The notes under the pieces: model-generated | The model's database searches: none | What the model saw: the letters and a program-made list of their open reading frames with translations, nothing else | What the model was told of the DNA's origin: nothing | Source: JAYVJH01 sp043777595 | GTDB taxonomy: Bacteria > Bacteroidota > Bacteroidia > Cytophagales > Spirosomataceae | Direction of reading: 5' to 3' | Assembly (NCBI GenBank): GCA_043777595.1 | Contig: JAYWHT010000036.1 | Coordinates: 1 to 56,374, forward strand | DNA: 56,374 nucleotides | Shown here: in pieces, positions 1 to 7,620 of the stretch | Layout of the letters: each line of letters begins with the position of its first letter | Numbering within the stretch: the stretch's first letter is position 1 | Translations under genes and position numbers: made by a program

Positions 1-1
1 C

Positions 2-172
2 AAAAAAGTAAACTGTTTTTTAGACAGAGACAGTACAGGGCGCAAAGCGGTTGAGTTCTTGAAAAATAGTGGCGTAACGGTCAAAGACTATTCAGAAAAG
101 TATTACCCAAATCACAACGATTTTAACGAAATGCTAATTGATTCTAAAACTAAAAAACAGCATGAAAACTAA
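2..172 (+). CDS. Toprim/primase-like protein of a mobile element, 3' end only
   Basis: The frame is open from the first bases and ends at a TAA at 170-172, giving the last 56 residues of a longer protein. The visible part begins with a hydrophobic strand followed by the acidic motif LDRDSTGRKA, then a helix, a strand and a closing NDFNEML. This is the end of a Toprim domain (the DxD metal-binding motif) as found in primase/mobilisation proteins of Bacteroidota integrative elements with an N-terminal CHC2 zinc finger. That N-terminal part lies outside the window. Toprim domains coordinate Mg2+ for nucleotidyl transfer. The family call rests on the motif and is an inference. The gene supports the idea that the left edge of the window belongs to an integrated element. 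Confidence 0.6.
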   Translation, partial: KKVNCFLDRDSTGRKAVEFLKNSGVTVKDYSEKYYPNHNDFNEMLIDSKTKKQHEN

Positions 173-475
173 ATTGAAAAGCCTCAAAAAAAGTTGCACC
201 CAAATTTTAGTCAAAATAAATACAATCCATTGTTTTACAAATACTTATGCTTTTAAAAACTATTTTCCACCACCCAAAAGTCTCAAAGCCGCCCGCCCTT
301 TATCAATTTGGTACGTTCCACTTTAAAAAATGGCGAATATATGAATTTGGGTAAAATAAAAATCAAACATTTGATAACCAATTAGATAAAAAGCTGAGAA
401 TTTAGTCCGACACTTGTTTTAGGGTCTATTTTATCTTTGTAACGTATTGAGGTGATACGACTAAACAAACTGGAT
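173..475. other. AT-rich intergenic stretch
   Basis: About 300 bases lie between the Toprim gene end and the small ORF. An open frame on the plus strand (138-326) has low-complexity Lys/Asn/Thr-rich content without domain-like features and overlaps the Toprim gene, so I do not count it as a gene. The only signal I see is a promoter-like -7 box at 432-439. Confidence 0.5.
432..439 (+). promoter_or_regulatory. Bacteroidota -7 promoter box (TATCTTTG)
   Basis: TATCTTTG matches the Bacteroidota -7 consensus TAnnTTTG exactly. No good TTTG -33 element is seen at the usual 17-23 base spacing. Transcription would start near 446, which leaves the GTG at 452 almost no leader and favours the ATG at 476 as the start of the next ORF. 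Confidence 0.45.
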
Positions 476-694
476 ATGGAAATTACAAAAGACAGCAGCG
501 ACAGCGATATATTGGTAGAGGCCATCTATGGCAACCCCTACGCCATGCAGCTCTTTATGCACGGCAAAGACAGTAAACTATTAACAAGCCCCCACAAACC
601 AACAGTGGGTACAATCGTAAACAATTTCAGCAGAAAAAGATATGAAGAAGACAATAGTAGTAATCAGCAAGACTACACAAAAAAAATTATGTGA
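476..694 (+). CDS. Small hypothetical protein overlapping a RimK-like ligase gene
   Basis: This 72-aa acidic, hydrophilic protein begins MEITKDSSDSD and ends in an Asp/Asn/Gln/Lys-rich tail (EEDNSSNQQDYTKKIM). It has no signal peptide or membrane segment. A GTG 24 bases upstream (452) is an alternative start, but it sits too close to the -7 box at 432-439. The last 53 bases overlap the start of the ATP-grasp gene in another frame, which suggests translational coupling. I do not recognise the family. Because RimK enzymes add amino acids to protein substrates, a small co-encoded acidic protein could be the substrate or a partner. That is only a hypothesis, and it may equally be an unrelated small element gene. 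Confidence 0.45.
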   Translation: MEITKDSSDSDILVEAIYGNPYAMQLFMHGKDSKLLTSPHKPTVGTIVNNFSRKRYEEDNSSNQQDYTKKIM

Positions 695-1766
695 AACCAT
701 TGAAAAGTATGGTTTTCAATCCCTTGTACTCAACCCATCGGAGACATACTTGTTTATCAGTCAGTCAGAGAATGGCTACGACCGAGTATATAGCGGGGGG
801 TCTGTTAAGTCAGAACCAACACGGCTACTCAGTAAAGACGTAGTGGCCGTTATACCACGGGTGAGTGGTGAGGGTTTTGAGTTTGGTTGTGCCGTTGTGA
901 GGCACTTCGAGAAATGTTTGGGCATTTACAGCACGGCAAGTGCATTAGGCATGAAAACAGCAAGCGATAAGTTTTGGACTTCGCAAAACCTAAGCGAAGC
1001 AGGACTTCCACAACCCAAAACGATTTTAACCAATATTCCACGCCACGCAGGATTTTTGATTGATAAAGTGGGAGGTTTGCCAACCGTAGGAAAGGCCACC
1101 CGTGGGAGTCAAGGAAAAGCCGTTTTTATTATGGAAACTCCATTGGCGGCCAACACTACTTTACAAACTTTTTTGAATGGCAAAGCAGAATCAATTATTA
1201 TTCAGCAGTTTATCGAATCATCGGCCAATAACAAGGCCGTACACGACATAAGAGCGATAGTGGTAGGCGATAGCGTTGTGAGTGCAATGGAACGTACAGG
1301 AACAAACGGCCTCCATGCAAATTTAAGTCAAGGCGGCACGGGTAGAGACGTTTTAAGTGAATTGACCGACAGAGAAAAGGAACTATGCGTAAAAGCCGCC
1401 AAAGCGGTACATCTTGACTTTGCAGGGGTAGATTTTATCAGAAATGCGAATGATTCTACTCAATCATTTTGGATTGAGGTAAACTCAAATAGTGGTGAGG
1501 GAATAATCGGAATAACGGGTAAAAACCACTACGAAGACCTCCTAAATTTGATAGTGGACAAAACTACGAAAAATATATCGGAAACAGATACAAGCCCAAA
1601 ATCTACAACCTTAACAGGTGAACAAATGCTAAGTATGGCAAAACAGGGCAACCAGTCAAAAGAAGTGTTGGAGGGCGCAATAGCATATTTGTCAAAACTA
1701 AATAATAATACACCAGACGAATTAGCAATGAGCCAAATGTTTAAAAACTGGTTATTTAAACGTTAA
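642..1766 (+). CDS. RimK-like ATP-grasp ligase
   Basis: This 374-aa cytoplasmic protein aligns by eye with E. coli RimK (about 300 aa) along the ATP-grasp fold: a pre-ATP-grasp segment ending VVAVIPRVSG, the ASDKFWTSQNLSEAGLPQPKT segment, GGLPTVGKATRGSQGKAV (ATP-binding loop), a QQFIESS...DIRAIVVGD strand pair, and the Mg2+-binding end FAGVDFIR...FWIEVNSNSGEGI. RimK-type enzymes use ATP to join a carboxylate to an amine, classically adding Glu to ribosomal protein S6. It differs from RimK in a C-terminal extension of about 75 residues of helical, Lys/Ser/Thr-rich sequence. It follows a small ORF with overlap and lies between a mobile-element gene and tRNA-Lys, so it is probably element cargo rather than the housekeeping enzyme. 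Its substrate is unknown. Confidence 0.8.
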   Translation: MKKTIVVISKTTQKKLCETIEKYGFQSLVLNPSETYLFISQSENGYDRVYSGGSVKSEPTRLLSKDVVAVIPRVSGEGFEFGCAVVRHFEKCLGIYSTASALGMKTASDKFWTSQNLSEAGLPQPKTILTNIPRHAGFLIDKVGGLPTVGKATRGSQGKAVFIMETPLAANTTLQTFLNGKAESIIIQQFIESSANNKAVHDIRAIVVGDSVVSAMERTGTNGLHANLSQGGTGRDVLSELTDREKELCVKAAKAVHLDFAGVDFIRNANDSTQSFWIEVNSNSGEGIIGITGKNHYEDLLNLIVDKTTKNISETDTSPKSTTLTGEQMLSMAKQGNQSKEVLEGAIAYLSKLNNNTPDELAMSQMFKNWLFKR

Positions 1767-1820
1767 ATCGGATACACCAAACCTAAAACACGGGTACACT
1801 TTGGAATACACCAAAATCAA

Positions 1821-1857
1821 AAAAGCCTCAAATCGTTGTGATTTGAGGCTTTTTTTG
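1821..1857. terminator. Bidirectional intrinsic terminator
   Basis: A 9-bp stem (GCCTCAAAT at 1825-1833 with ATTTGAGGC at 1841-1849) is flanked by an A-run on the left and a T-run on the right, so it can end transcription in both directions. It stops the RimK transcript from the left and tRNA-Lys from the right. Confidence 0.85.
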
Positions 1858-1865
1858 TACTTTTG

Positions 1866-1938
1866 TGATCCCGCTGGGATTCGAACCCAGGACCCATACA
1901 TTAAAAGTGTATTGCTCTACCAGCTGAGCTACAGAATC
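1866..1938 (-). tRNA. tRNA-Lys (anticodon TTT)
   Basis: Read on the minus strand, the 73 bases fold into a full cloverleaf: acceptor stem GATTCTG/CGGGATC (with G-T pairs) and discriminator A; D arm GCTC...GAGC; anticodon stem ATACA/TGTAT around loop CTTTTAA with anticodon TTT; and T arm CTGGG/CCCAG around TTCGAAT. CCA is not encoded. The 3' end faces the Toprim/RimK genes, the side on which integrative elements usually insert. Confidence 0.96.
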
Positions 1939-2010
1939 TTGCAAATGCAGATTTTTTTTTCTTTATTGCGGTGCAAAATTACTTCTTTTTAATATTCAAA
2001 GCAAATTAAA

Positions 2011-2733
2011 ATGCTAAAAAAAATATTATTTTTTTTGTTTGTTACTTTATATATTTCACAAGAGTCTCAATCACAATATATTGACCTAAAAGTGGCGGAT
2101 TCGCTTTTTAAGGCAGAACGCTATGATGAAGCCATAAAGATATTTGAAAATCAGGTGAATATGCACAACAAAAACATACCATTGCCGGGTATTTTAAAAT
2201 TGGCGATGATGTATGATAGAAAGGGAAATTCCCCCAAAACACTATATTACCTGACAGTACTCTATAACCAGCGTCCTGAGCAAGTAACACTCAATAAAAT
2301 TACGGAGATAGCAGTAAAAAACAATCTGTCGGGTTATGAAGAGGAGGATTTGAGTTTCATTTTTTTTCTATTTCGTAAATATTCTATCTATTTTTTTTCA
2401 TTTTTATTTGTCATTGCGCTATATAGTTTTTATGTTTTGGTTATCAAAAAACAAAAAGGGCTATTTGTCAGAACAAGACATAAATGGACTATTGTGCTTT
2501 ATTTGGTGGCATTACTGGCGTTGCTAAATTTGCCAGACACTTATAAAGTAGCGATAGTGAACAAGAAACTGGCTTTTTTGAGAGCTGCTCCCTCGTCGGC
2601 TGCGCCAGTTATCCAAAAAATACTTGAGGGCAATAAACTAAGTATTGTAGGCCAAGAAGACCAATGGCTACATATTTGGTGGAACAATAAGCTGTTTTAT
2701 GTCAAGCAAAAAGATGTCTGGATTGTTAATTAA
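2011..2733 (+). CDS. TPR and SH3-like membrane protein
   Basis: This 240-aa protein has an N-terminal signal peptide (about residues 1-22), a TPR-like helical segment (about 25-110, with YDEAIKIFENQV and LKLAMMYDRKGN typical of TPR helices), two membrane segments (about 118-142 and 157-175) and a C-terminal SH3b-like part (about 180-240: VNKKLAFLRAAPSSAAPVIQKILEGNKLSIVGQEDQWLHI). The order TPR, transmembrane pair, SH3 is like BatE-type proteins of Bacteroidota, but no bat operon is visible here, so I give no symbol. It is likely an inner-membrane protein with a periplasmic SH3 domain. It stands alone on the plus strand between tRNA-Lys and the CHRD lipoprotein gene. Confidence 0.7.
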   Translation: MLKKILFFLFVTLYISQESQSQYIDLKVADSLFKAERYDEAIKIFENQVNMHNKNIPLPGILKLAMMYDRKGNSPKTLYYLTVLYNQRPEQVTLNKITEIAVKNNLSGYEEEDLSFIFFLFRKYSIYFFSFLFVIALYSFYVLVIKKQKGLFVRTRHKWTIVLYLVALLALLNLPDTYKVAIVNKKLAFLRAAPSSAAPVIQKILEGNKLSIVGQEDQWLHIWWNNKLFYVKQKDVWIVN

Positions 2734-2818
2734 GTATAGTTTTTAGTCGAAAAGTTGTTTTTTTTGTCAAAAATTCATAATCTTGCAGTAGGAATTTATC
2801 AATAACCCAAATACAAAA

Positions 2819-3277
2819 ATGAAAAAAGTTACAAACTTAGGATTCGCATTTATTATGGCATCGGTCATTTCCCTTGTTATATCGTGCAACACAACTGGCC
2901 CAGACAAAAATCCAGAGGTGAAGTTCACCGCAACACTATCTGGGGCTAACGAAGTACCAAGAGTAGCTGGTAATGGTACGGGTACTTTGGAGGGTATTTA
3001 CAACAAAGATACAAAGACATTTAGCTATGTGATTACATACTCTGGTCTAAGTGCTGCACCGATTGCAGGGCATTTTCATGGGGGCTTTCCAAACGAAAAT
3101 GGCGGGGTAATATTTCCTTTCAGTGGTACCTTCCAGTCGCCTATTTCGGGTTCTTGGGCTGGTATGAAACAAGCCGACGAAAATAGGTTGTTTAGTAATG
3201 GTGTCTATGTAAATCTTCATACAAACCTCAATAAGGGTGGCGAAATTCGTGGTCAGATTGGCTTTGTAACCAATTAG
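2819..3277 (+). CDS. CHRD domain lipoprotein
   Basis: This 152-aa protein has a lipoprotein signal (MKKVTNLGF...SLVISC, Cys at about 23) followed by one CHRD domain: FTATLSGANEVPRVAGNGTGTLEG, SYVITYSGLSAAPIAGHFHGG, then VYVNLHTNLNKGGEIRGQIG. CHRD is the fold first described in chordin and is common in secreted bacterial proteins; its biochemical role in bacteria is not settled. The histidine-bearing GHFHGG and NLHTNLNKGGEIRGQI motifs are intact. The protein is expected to be membrane-anchored in the periplasm or on the surface. A terminator hairpin follows at 3298-3342. Confidence 0.85.
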   Translation: MKKVTNLGFAFIMASVISLVISCNTTGPDKNPEVKFTATLSGANEVPRVAGNGTGTLEGIYNKDTKTFSYVITYSGLSAAPIAGHFHGGFPNENGGVIFPFSGTFQSPISGSWAGMKQADENRLFSNGVYVNLHTNLNKGGEIRGQIGFVTN

Positions 3278-3297
3278 TATTAGCGCGCTTCTGAAAT

Positions 3298-3342
3298 AAA
3301 AATATGGTGAATGGACTTCAAAGTTCGTTCACCATATTTTTA
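3298..3342. terminator. Bidirectional terminator between convergent genes
   Basis: An AT-rich inverted repeat (AAAAATATGGTGAA ... TTCACCATATTTTT) lies just after the CHRD gene, and its right arm covers the stop codon of the minus-strand T9SS protein. The A- and T-rich arm ends allow termination on both strands. Confidence 0.8.
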
Positions 3343-5559
3343 TTTTAAGACCGTAATAGTACCCTTGATGGTTCTGTTACTAAAATAAAGACCATAAAAA
3401 TACTCACCAGATGGTATGTCGTCGGCGCACCATCTAAAATCTACATCGTCTGACTGGTAAAGTAGCCGCCCCCAGCGGTTGAGTATCTCGGCTCGCTCAA
3501 AACGTGAGCCACATTCAGTTTTTGGGCCGATATTAGCCAAAAAGCAGTCGTTTTTGCCGTCGCCATTGGGTGTTATAACATTACCTACCACAACGTTATC
3601 CAGATTTTGAGCCGGATAATCTATAATATTTAGTTGAACCTTGAGCGTGTCTGTTGCTGCACCACCGCAGCCGTTATCTGTCGTAACAAAGTTCAGTTTT
3701 AGTGTTTGTCCAGAAAGTTTTTCGAGAATAGCGCAATCGGGCTTCCACTCAAAACGAGAGTTTAGTTTTGGCAACCCAGCTTTGTTTTCAAAATTCATTT
3801 TGTACGACCCCAAACTAAACCCTTGGCCGTTTCCAGTGAGAGTCAAAAAATCTCTGTCGACATCGTCCGCAAAAATATCAAAGCCAACAGTTTGGCCACC
3901 AGCTACTTCTATTATTCGATTTGTACCTATGCTACTCGAAACTTTTGGTGCTTGATTGGGTCGAATATTATTTTTGAGCCTTACAGTTACAGTATCTTTG
4001 GATAGTGAGTTGCAGGTGTTGTTGGTAGCTATAAAATCGACGATATATTCTTGACTATTGGCGTTGCAGGGCGGCGACCAGTCAAAGGGTTGGGTTACTG
4101 TTTTTTTTGCGGTAGCGGTCTTAAAATTCATGCCCACTGCTGCCAACTGAAAACCTCGCCCACGTGCCTCTATCGTTACGTCTTCGTCAGTACTGATTAT
4201 ACCTGTAACTTTGAAGTTGAGAACAGTACCTTGACTGACCGTTGCTTGGTTGTTGGGCAAATCGGTACTGGCTTTGGGTCGGGTATAAATATTGGGTTCT
4301 ATCAAAATTCTGATTTGTAGCGTGTCGTAGAGTGGTTGCGGGCAGCCGTCGTCTTGTACTATTATTTCAACAATAACAGGCTGGTTGTTTCTGCTTTCTA
4401 CACATTTGTCAAAACATACCTGAGCTTTGACTGTATCGGCACTATTTTTTGTTGTAAAAACACTCGGCGAAACCGTAACTGTATTGTCGCCAAAATTGAG
4501 GGCTTTGGTAGTAATTTTGAGACGTTGGTTTGGGTCAATATCGGTGATGAGTACGTCTATACACTTAGTTTGGTTGCGCTTAATGAGTATTACTTCGCCT
4601 TTTTTATAAAACTCTTTTTTGCCTACGGCACGGTACAGTGCTTGTGGCGGTGCATTTGGAGGGCAGTCAATGACTTTTAGCTGAAACTCTCGCCTCACCA
4701 ACCCAATCTTGACACCCTTGCGATATTCTTCGACCAAGACCGCAAAAACGTATAATCCCAACTGGCTGGCCGTTGTGTTGAGTTGGCCTGTTTTTGAGTC
4801 AATTCTTAGCGGTTGTGTACCTGGAATTATATTTTGGTCTGAAATACCTGCTGCCCACGTTATTTGAGGGTAGTTGCTTGCGCCTGTGGCGATTGGTTCG
4901 GGGTTTGATGTGTTTGAAAATCCAGCAAAGGGCTTCACTAATGAGTAAACCAAACTATCGCCGTCGGCATCTTTTCCACCCAAATCAAAACTAAAAGGGC
5001 GATTGCGACAGATATAGTCGCCTGTCAGTTCTTTAAACTGGGGTGTGGAATTGGCGTATAATTGGTTATTTTGAACCATCGGTGGGAACGCCAGATAAAA
5101 CGTTACACCAGTCGAAGCTGAATTGATGATATTGGTGATGATATTGTTGCGGCAGCAACGCTCCCAGACAACATAATAACCCTGTGGATCGGCAAAATTA
5201 TTGGTGTTAAAAGTTGCCTCTGCGCCATAAGTGATAAAGTAAGTGGACAGGTCTGGATTGACTGCACAGTTTGGGTTGCTGTAATTGACAAATTTTTTGA
5301 CTGTTTGCGGCACTTCGATAAAGCCCAGCGATGAGTTATCCGATTTTTTAAAAAAATATAACTTTACAGTCTGTGTTTCGGCGGCGGGGCGGCCATTGGT
5401 AGCATCAAAATAAAGATTAAGACCAATATAGTAGCGGTTGGAGGTGGCATCAAGTCTATACATTTGTATTTCGCCACCCACAATGTGCGAGGCAACGGCT
5501 ACTGATGGCATTAACATTCCCAGTAATCCAATTAAGCATATTCCGACAACTCTAACCAT
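3340..5559 (-). CDS. T9SS type B sorted surface protein with gliding-motility C-terminal domain
   Basis: This 739-aa secreted protein has an N-terminal signal peptide (MVRVVGICLIGLLGMLMPSVAVA) followed by SHIVGGEIQM, a start typical of large Bacteroidota surface proteins. The middle is a series of beta-rich, Ig/PKD-like domains with paired cysteines. The last 90 residues match the CHU_C/gliding-motility C-terminal domain: GNVITPNGDGKNDCF, ILNRWGRLLYQS, and IPSGEYFYGLYFSNRTIKGTITVLK. This domain directs export by the type IX secretion system (type B sorting). Its start overlaps the end of uup by 28 bases on the same strand, so the two are probably co-transcribed. It is likely a cell-surface or adhesion protein; its ligand is unknown. 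Confidence 0.88.
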   Translation of the reverse strand: MVRVVGICLIGLLGMLMPSVAVASHIVGGEIQMYRLDATSNRYYIGLNLYFDATNGRPAAETQTVKLYFFKKSDNSSLGFIEVPQTVKKFVNYSNPNCAVNPDLSTYFITYGAEATFNTNNFADPQGYYVVWERCCRNNIITNIINSASTGVTFYLAFPPMVQNNQLYANSTPQFKELTGDYICRNRPFSFDLGGKDADGDSLVYSLVKPFAGFSNTSNPEPIATGASNYPQITWAAGISDQNIIPGTQPLRIDSKTGQLNTTASQLGLYVFAVLVEEYRKGVKIGLVRREFQLKVIDCPPNAPPQALYRAVGKKEFYKKGEVILIKRNQTKCIDVLITDIDPNQRLKITTKALNFGDNTVTVSPSVFTTKNSADTVKAQVCFDKCVESRNNQPVIVEIIVQDDGCPQPLYDTLQIRILIEPNIYTRPKASTDLPNNQATVSQGTVLNFKVTGIISTDEDVTIEARGRGFQLAAVGMNFKTATAKKTVTQPFDWSPPCNANSQEYIVDFIATNNTCNSLSKDTVTVRLKNNIRPNQAPKVSSSIGTNRIIEVAGGQTVGFDIFADDVDRDFLTLTGNGQGFSLGSYKMNFENKAGLPKLNSRFEWKPDCAILEKLSGQTLKLNFVTTDNGCGGAATDTLKVQLNIIDYPAQNLDNVVVGNVITPNGDGKNDCFLANIGPKTECGSRFERAEILNRWGRLLYQSDDVDFRWCADDIPSGEYFYGLYFSNRTIKGTITVLK

Positions 5560-7454
5560 CGCATTTCTTTTTCTTCCAGTGCTTTTGTAATGTTCTCAAT
5601 CTGTCTTGCCCAGTCTGTCAAATCGCCATGATTGCCTGAGCCTATATTCAGTTTATCAATAAGCATATCTTTGCGATTTTCTAATGCTTTCATTTCGCCC
5701 TCAATACCGTCAAGTTCTTTTTGTTCTTTGTAGTTGAGTTTGCGTTTTATGTCATGAGTCGGTGGTATAGGGTCTTGGGTCTTGGAATTTTGAGATGCTG
5801 ATTTTAAAGTATTAAACTCAGGACTCACGACTTTTGACCCACTACTTATTGCTTTCGCTTCACGGAGTTGTTCTTCTTTCCAGGTTCTAAAATCTGAATA
5901 GTTGCCGGGGTAGTCTCTGATGTGGCCATTATCTTCAAACACAAAAAGGTGATCTACGAGTCTGTCCATAAAATAGCGATCGTGAGATACAATAACCAAA
6001 CAACCCTGAAAGTTAGCCAAAAAGTCTTCGAGTACGTTTAGGCTATGAATGTCTAAGTCGTTGGTAGGCTCGTCTAATATCAAAAAGTTGGGGTTTTGTA
6101 TCAGCACTTGCAATAGTTGCAGTCGGCGTTTTTCGCCACCGCTTAGTTTGGCAATAAAATCTTGCTGGCGAGACGGTGGAAACAAAAATAAGTTCAGAAA
6201 CTGCGAGGCTGTGATGGTTTCGCCAGAGCCAAGTTTGACGACTTCGGCGATTTCTTTTACTAAGTCTATCACCCGTTGGTCGTCTCGGTATTCGAGTTCG
6301 TGCTGGGCATAATACCCAAACTGAATTGTGTCGCCAATGACGACTTTGCCATTGTCGGGGCGGAGTTTGCCCGTCATCATATTGAGCAATGTACTTTTAC
6401 CTGCCCCATTGTTGCCAACTATACCGATACGGTCGCCTTTTTTGAAGGTATATAAAAAATTGTTTACTAACGTTCTATCATCAAATCGTTTACTGACACT
6501 TTCAAGTTCTACAATCTTACTGCCCATGCGGGTAACCTTGACGTTGAGTTCAAATTTTTCTTCTCTACGATTGCCGCCTACTTTGTCTTTCAATTCGCCA
6601 AAGGCATCGACTCTGTACTGGGCTTTTGTGCCTCGGGCTTGTGGTTGGCGGCGCATCCATTCCAATTCTTTTTTGAGGCGTTGGCGGTCTTTGTCAAGCG
6701 TAATGCTCTGATTGGCTTGCATTTCGGCCTTTTTTTCGAGATAGTACCCGTAATTTCCTTTGTAACTGTATAGATTACCCCCGTCCATTTCGACGATTAT
6801 ATTACAAACTTTATCCAAAAAATAACGGTCGTGCGATACCAACAGTAGTGTAGTGTTTTGGGTATTCAAATAACCCTCTAACCACTCAATTGTCTCTAAG
6901 TCGAGGTGGTTGGTTGGTTCGTCCATAATTAACAATTCAGGCTCTTCAATTAGGACTTTGGCCAAGGCGGCTCGTTTTTTTTGGCCTCCCGAGAGTTCAC
7001 CAAACGGTTTTGTGATGTCGTGTAGTCCTAATATCCCCAAAATTTCTTTGACTTTTGCCTCAAAATCCCACGCTTGCAGGTTGTCCATTCGTTCCAAAAT
7101 ATCACCTAAATTGGGCGTGTCGGGGTGTTCCATCGACCGCTCGTATTCTTGTACTACTTGCGCCACAGGATTGGACGATGTAAAGAGTAAGTCTGACACA
7201 GGTAAGAGCGCATCGAAAGTGGGCGTTTGGTCTAAGTACCCAACTCGAATGTCTCGGCGGAGGCTCACAATGCCTTCATCAGGTGTGAAATGACTCGAAA
7301 GGATATTCAAAAATGTCGTTTTGCCTGCACCGTTAGCACCGATGAGTGCTACTTTGTCGCCACGATTGATACCGAAAGTAATGTTTCTAAAAAGCCATTT
7401 GGCCCCAAACGAATGGGCAACGTTTTCGACTGAAAGATAATTGGTTGGATTCAA
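5532..7454 (-). CDS. uup: ABC-F family ATPase Uup
   Basis: This 640-aa soluble protein has two ABC ATPase domains and no membrane segments. The first Walker A is GANGAGKT (residues 39-46), with signature LSGGQKKR and Walker B LLIMDEPTNHLDL. The second has GNNGAGKST, LSGGEKRR and FLILDEPTNDLD. A linker (YYLEKKAEMQANQ...LKKELEWMRRQPQARGTK) joins them, and the last 80 residues form a charged coiled coil typical of Uup rather than EttA. Uup belongs to the ABC-F group that acts on ribosomes or on DNA structures and affects precise transposon excision. The start at 7454 precedes a small hairpin at 7479-7503. Confidence 0.88.
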   Translation of the reverse strand: MNPTNYLSVENVAHSFGAKWLFRNITFGINRGDKVALIGANGAGKTTFLNILSSHFTPDEGIVSLRRDIRVGYLDQTPTFDALLPVSDLLFTSSNPVAQVVQEYERSMEHPDTPNLGDILERMDNLQAWDFEAKVKEILGILGLHDITKPFGELSGGQKKRAALAKVLIEEPELLIMDEPTNHLDLETIEWLEGYLNTQNTTLLLVSHDRYFLDKVCNIIVEMDGGNLYSYKGNYGYYLEKKAEMQANQSITLDKDRQRLKKELEWMRRQPQARGTKAQYRVDAFGELKDKVGGNRREEKFELNVKVTRMGSKIVELESVSKRFDDRTLVNNFLYTFKKGDRIGIVGNNGAGKSTLLNMMTGKLRPDNGKVVIGDTIQFGYYAQHELEYRDDQRVIDLVKEIAEVVKLGSGETITASQFLNLFLFPPSRQQDFIAKLSGGEKRRLQLLQVLIQNPNFLILDEPTNDLDIHSLNVLEDFLANFQGCLVIVSHDRYFMDRLVDHLFVFEDNGHIRDYPGNYSDFRTWKEEQLREAKAISSGSKVVSPEFNTLKSASQNSKTQDPIPPTHDIKRKLNYKEQKELDGIEGEMKALENRKDMLIDKLNIGSGNHGDLTDWARQIENITKALEEKEMRWLELSEYA

Positions 7455-7478
7455 AATGTATATTTGTTGTATAAATCA

Positions 7479-7503
7479 AAGCCATTGCTCTTAGCGATGG
7501 TTT
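7479..7503. repeat. Small palindrome, copy 1 (CCATNGCT-N3-AGCGATGG)
   Basis: A hairpin with 11-base arms (AAGCCATTGCT / AGCGATGGTTT, one G-T mismatch pair) lies between uup and the DUF4105 gene. A close copy is found at 19634-19658 between rbfA and the PfkB kinase gene. It may end the upstream minus-strand transcript, but the T-run is weak. Confidence 0.5.
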
Positions 7504-7620
7504 CGCTGATGTTAGCATAATGTTTGACCGCAAAAGTAGTCAAATTGGCTGGATTTATAAACATAAAAGTCATCAAGGTTCTAAACTACACCAACTTTTA
7601 CATCAACAAACACTCAAATT

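Noticed and set aside
138..326. 62-aa plus-strand ORF after the Toprim gene
   Set aside because: It overlaps the Toprim 3' end, has low-complexity composition and no recognisable promoter or family.
4051..4994. Several plus-strand ORFs antisense to the T9SS protein
   Set aside because: They are shadows of the 739-aa minus-strand gene, without domain features.
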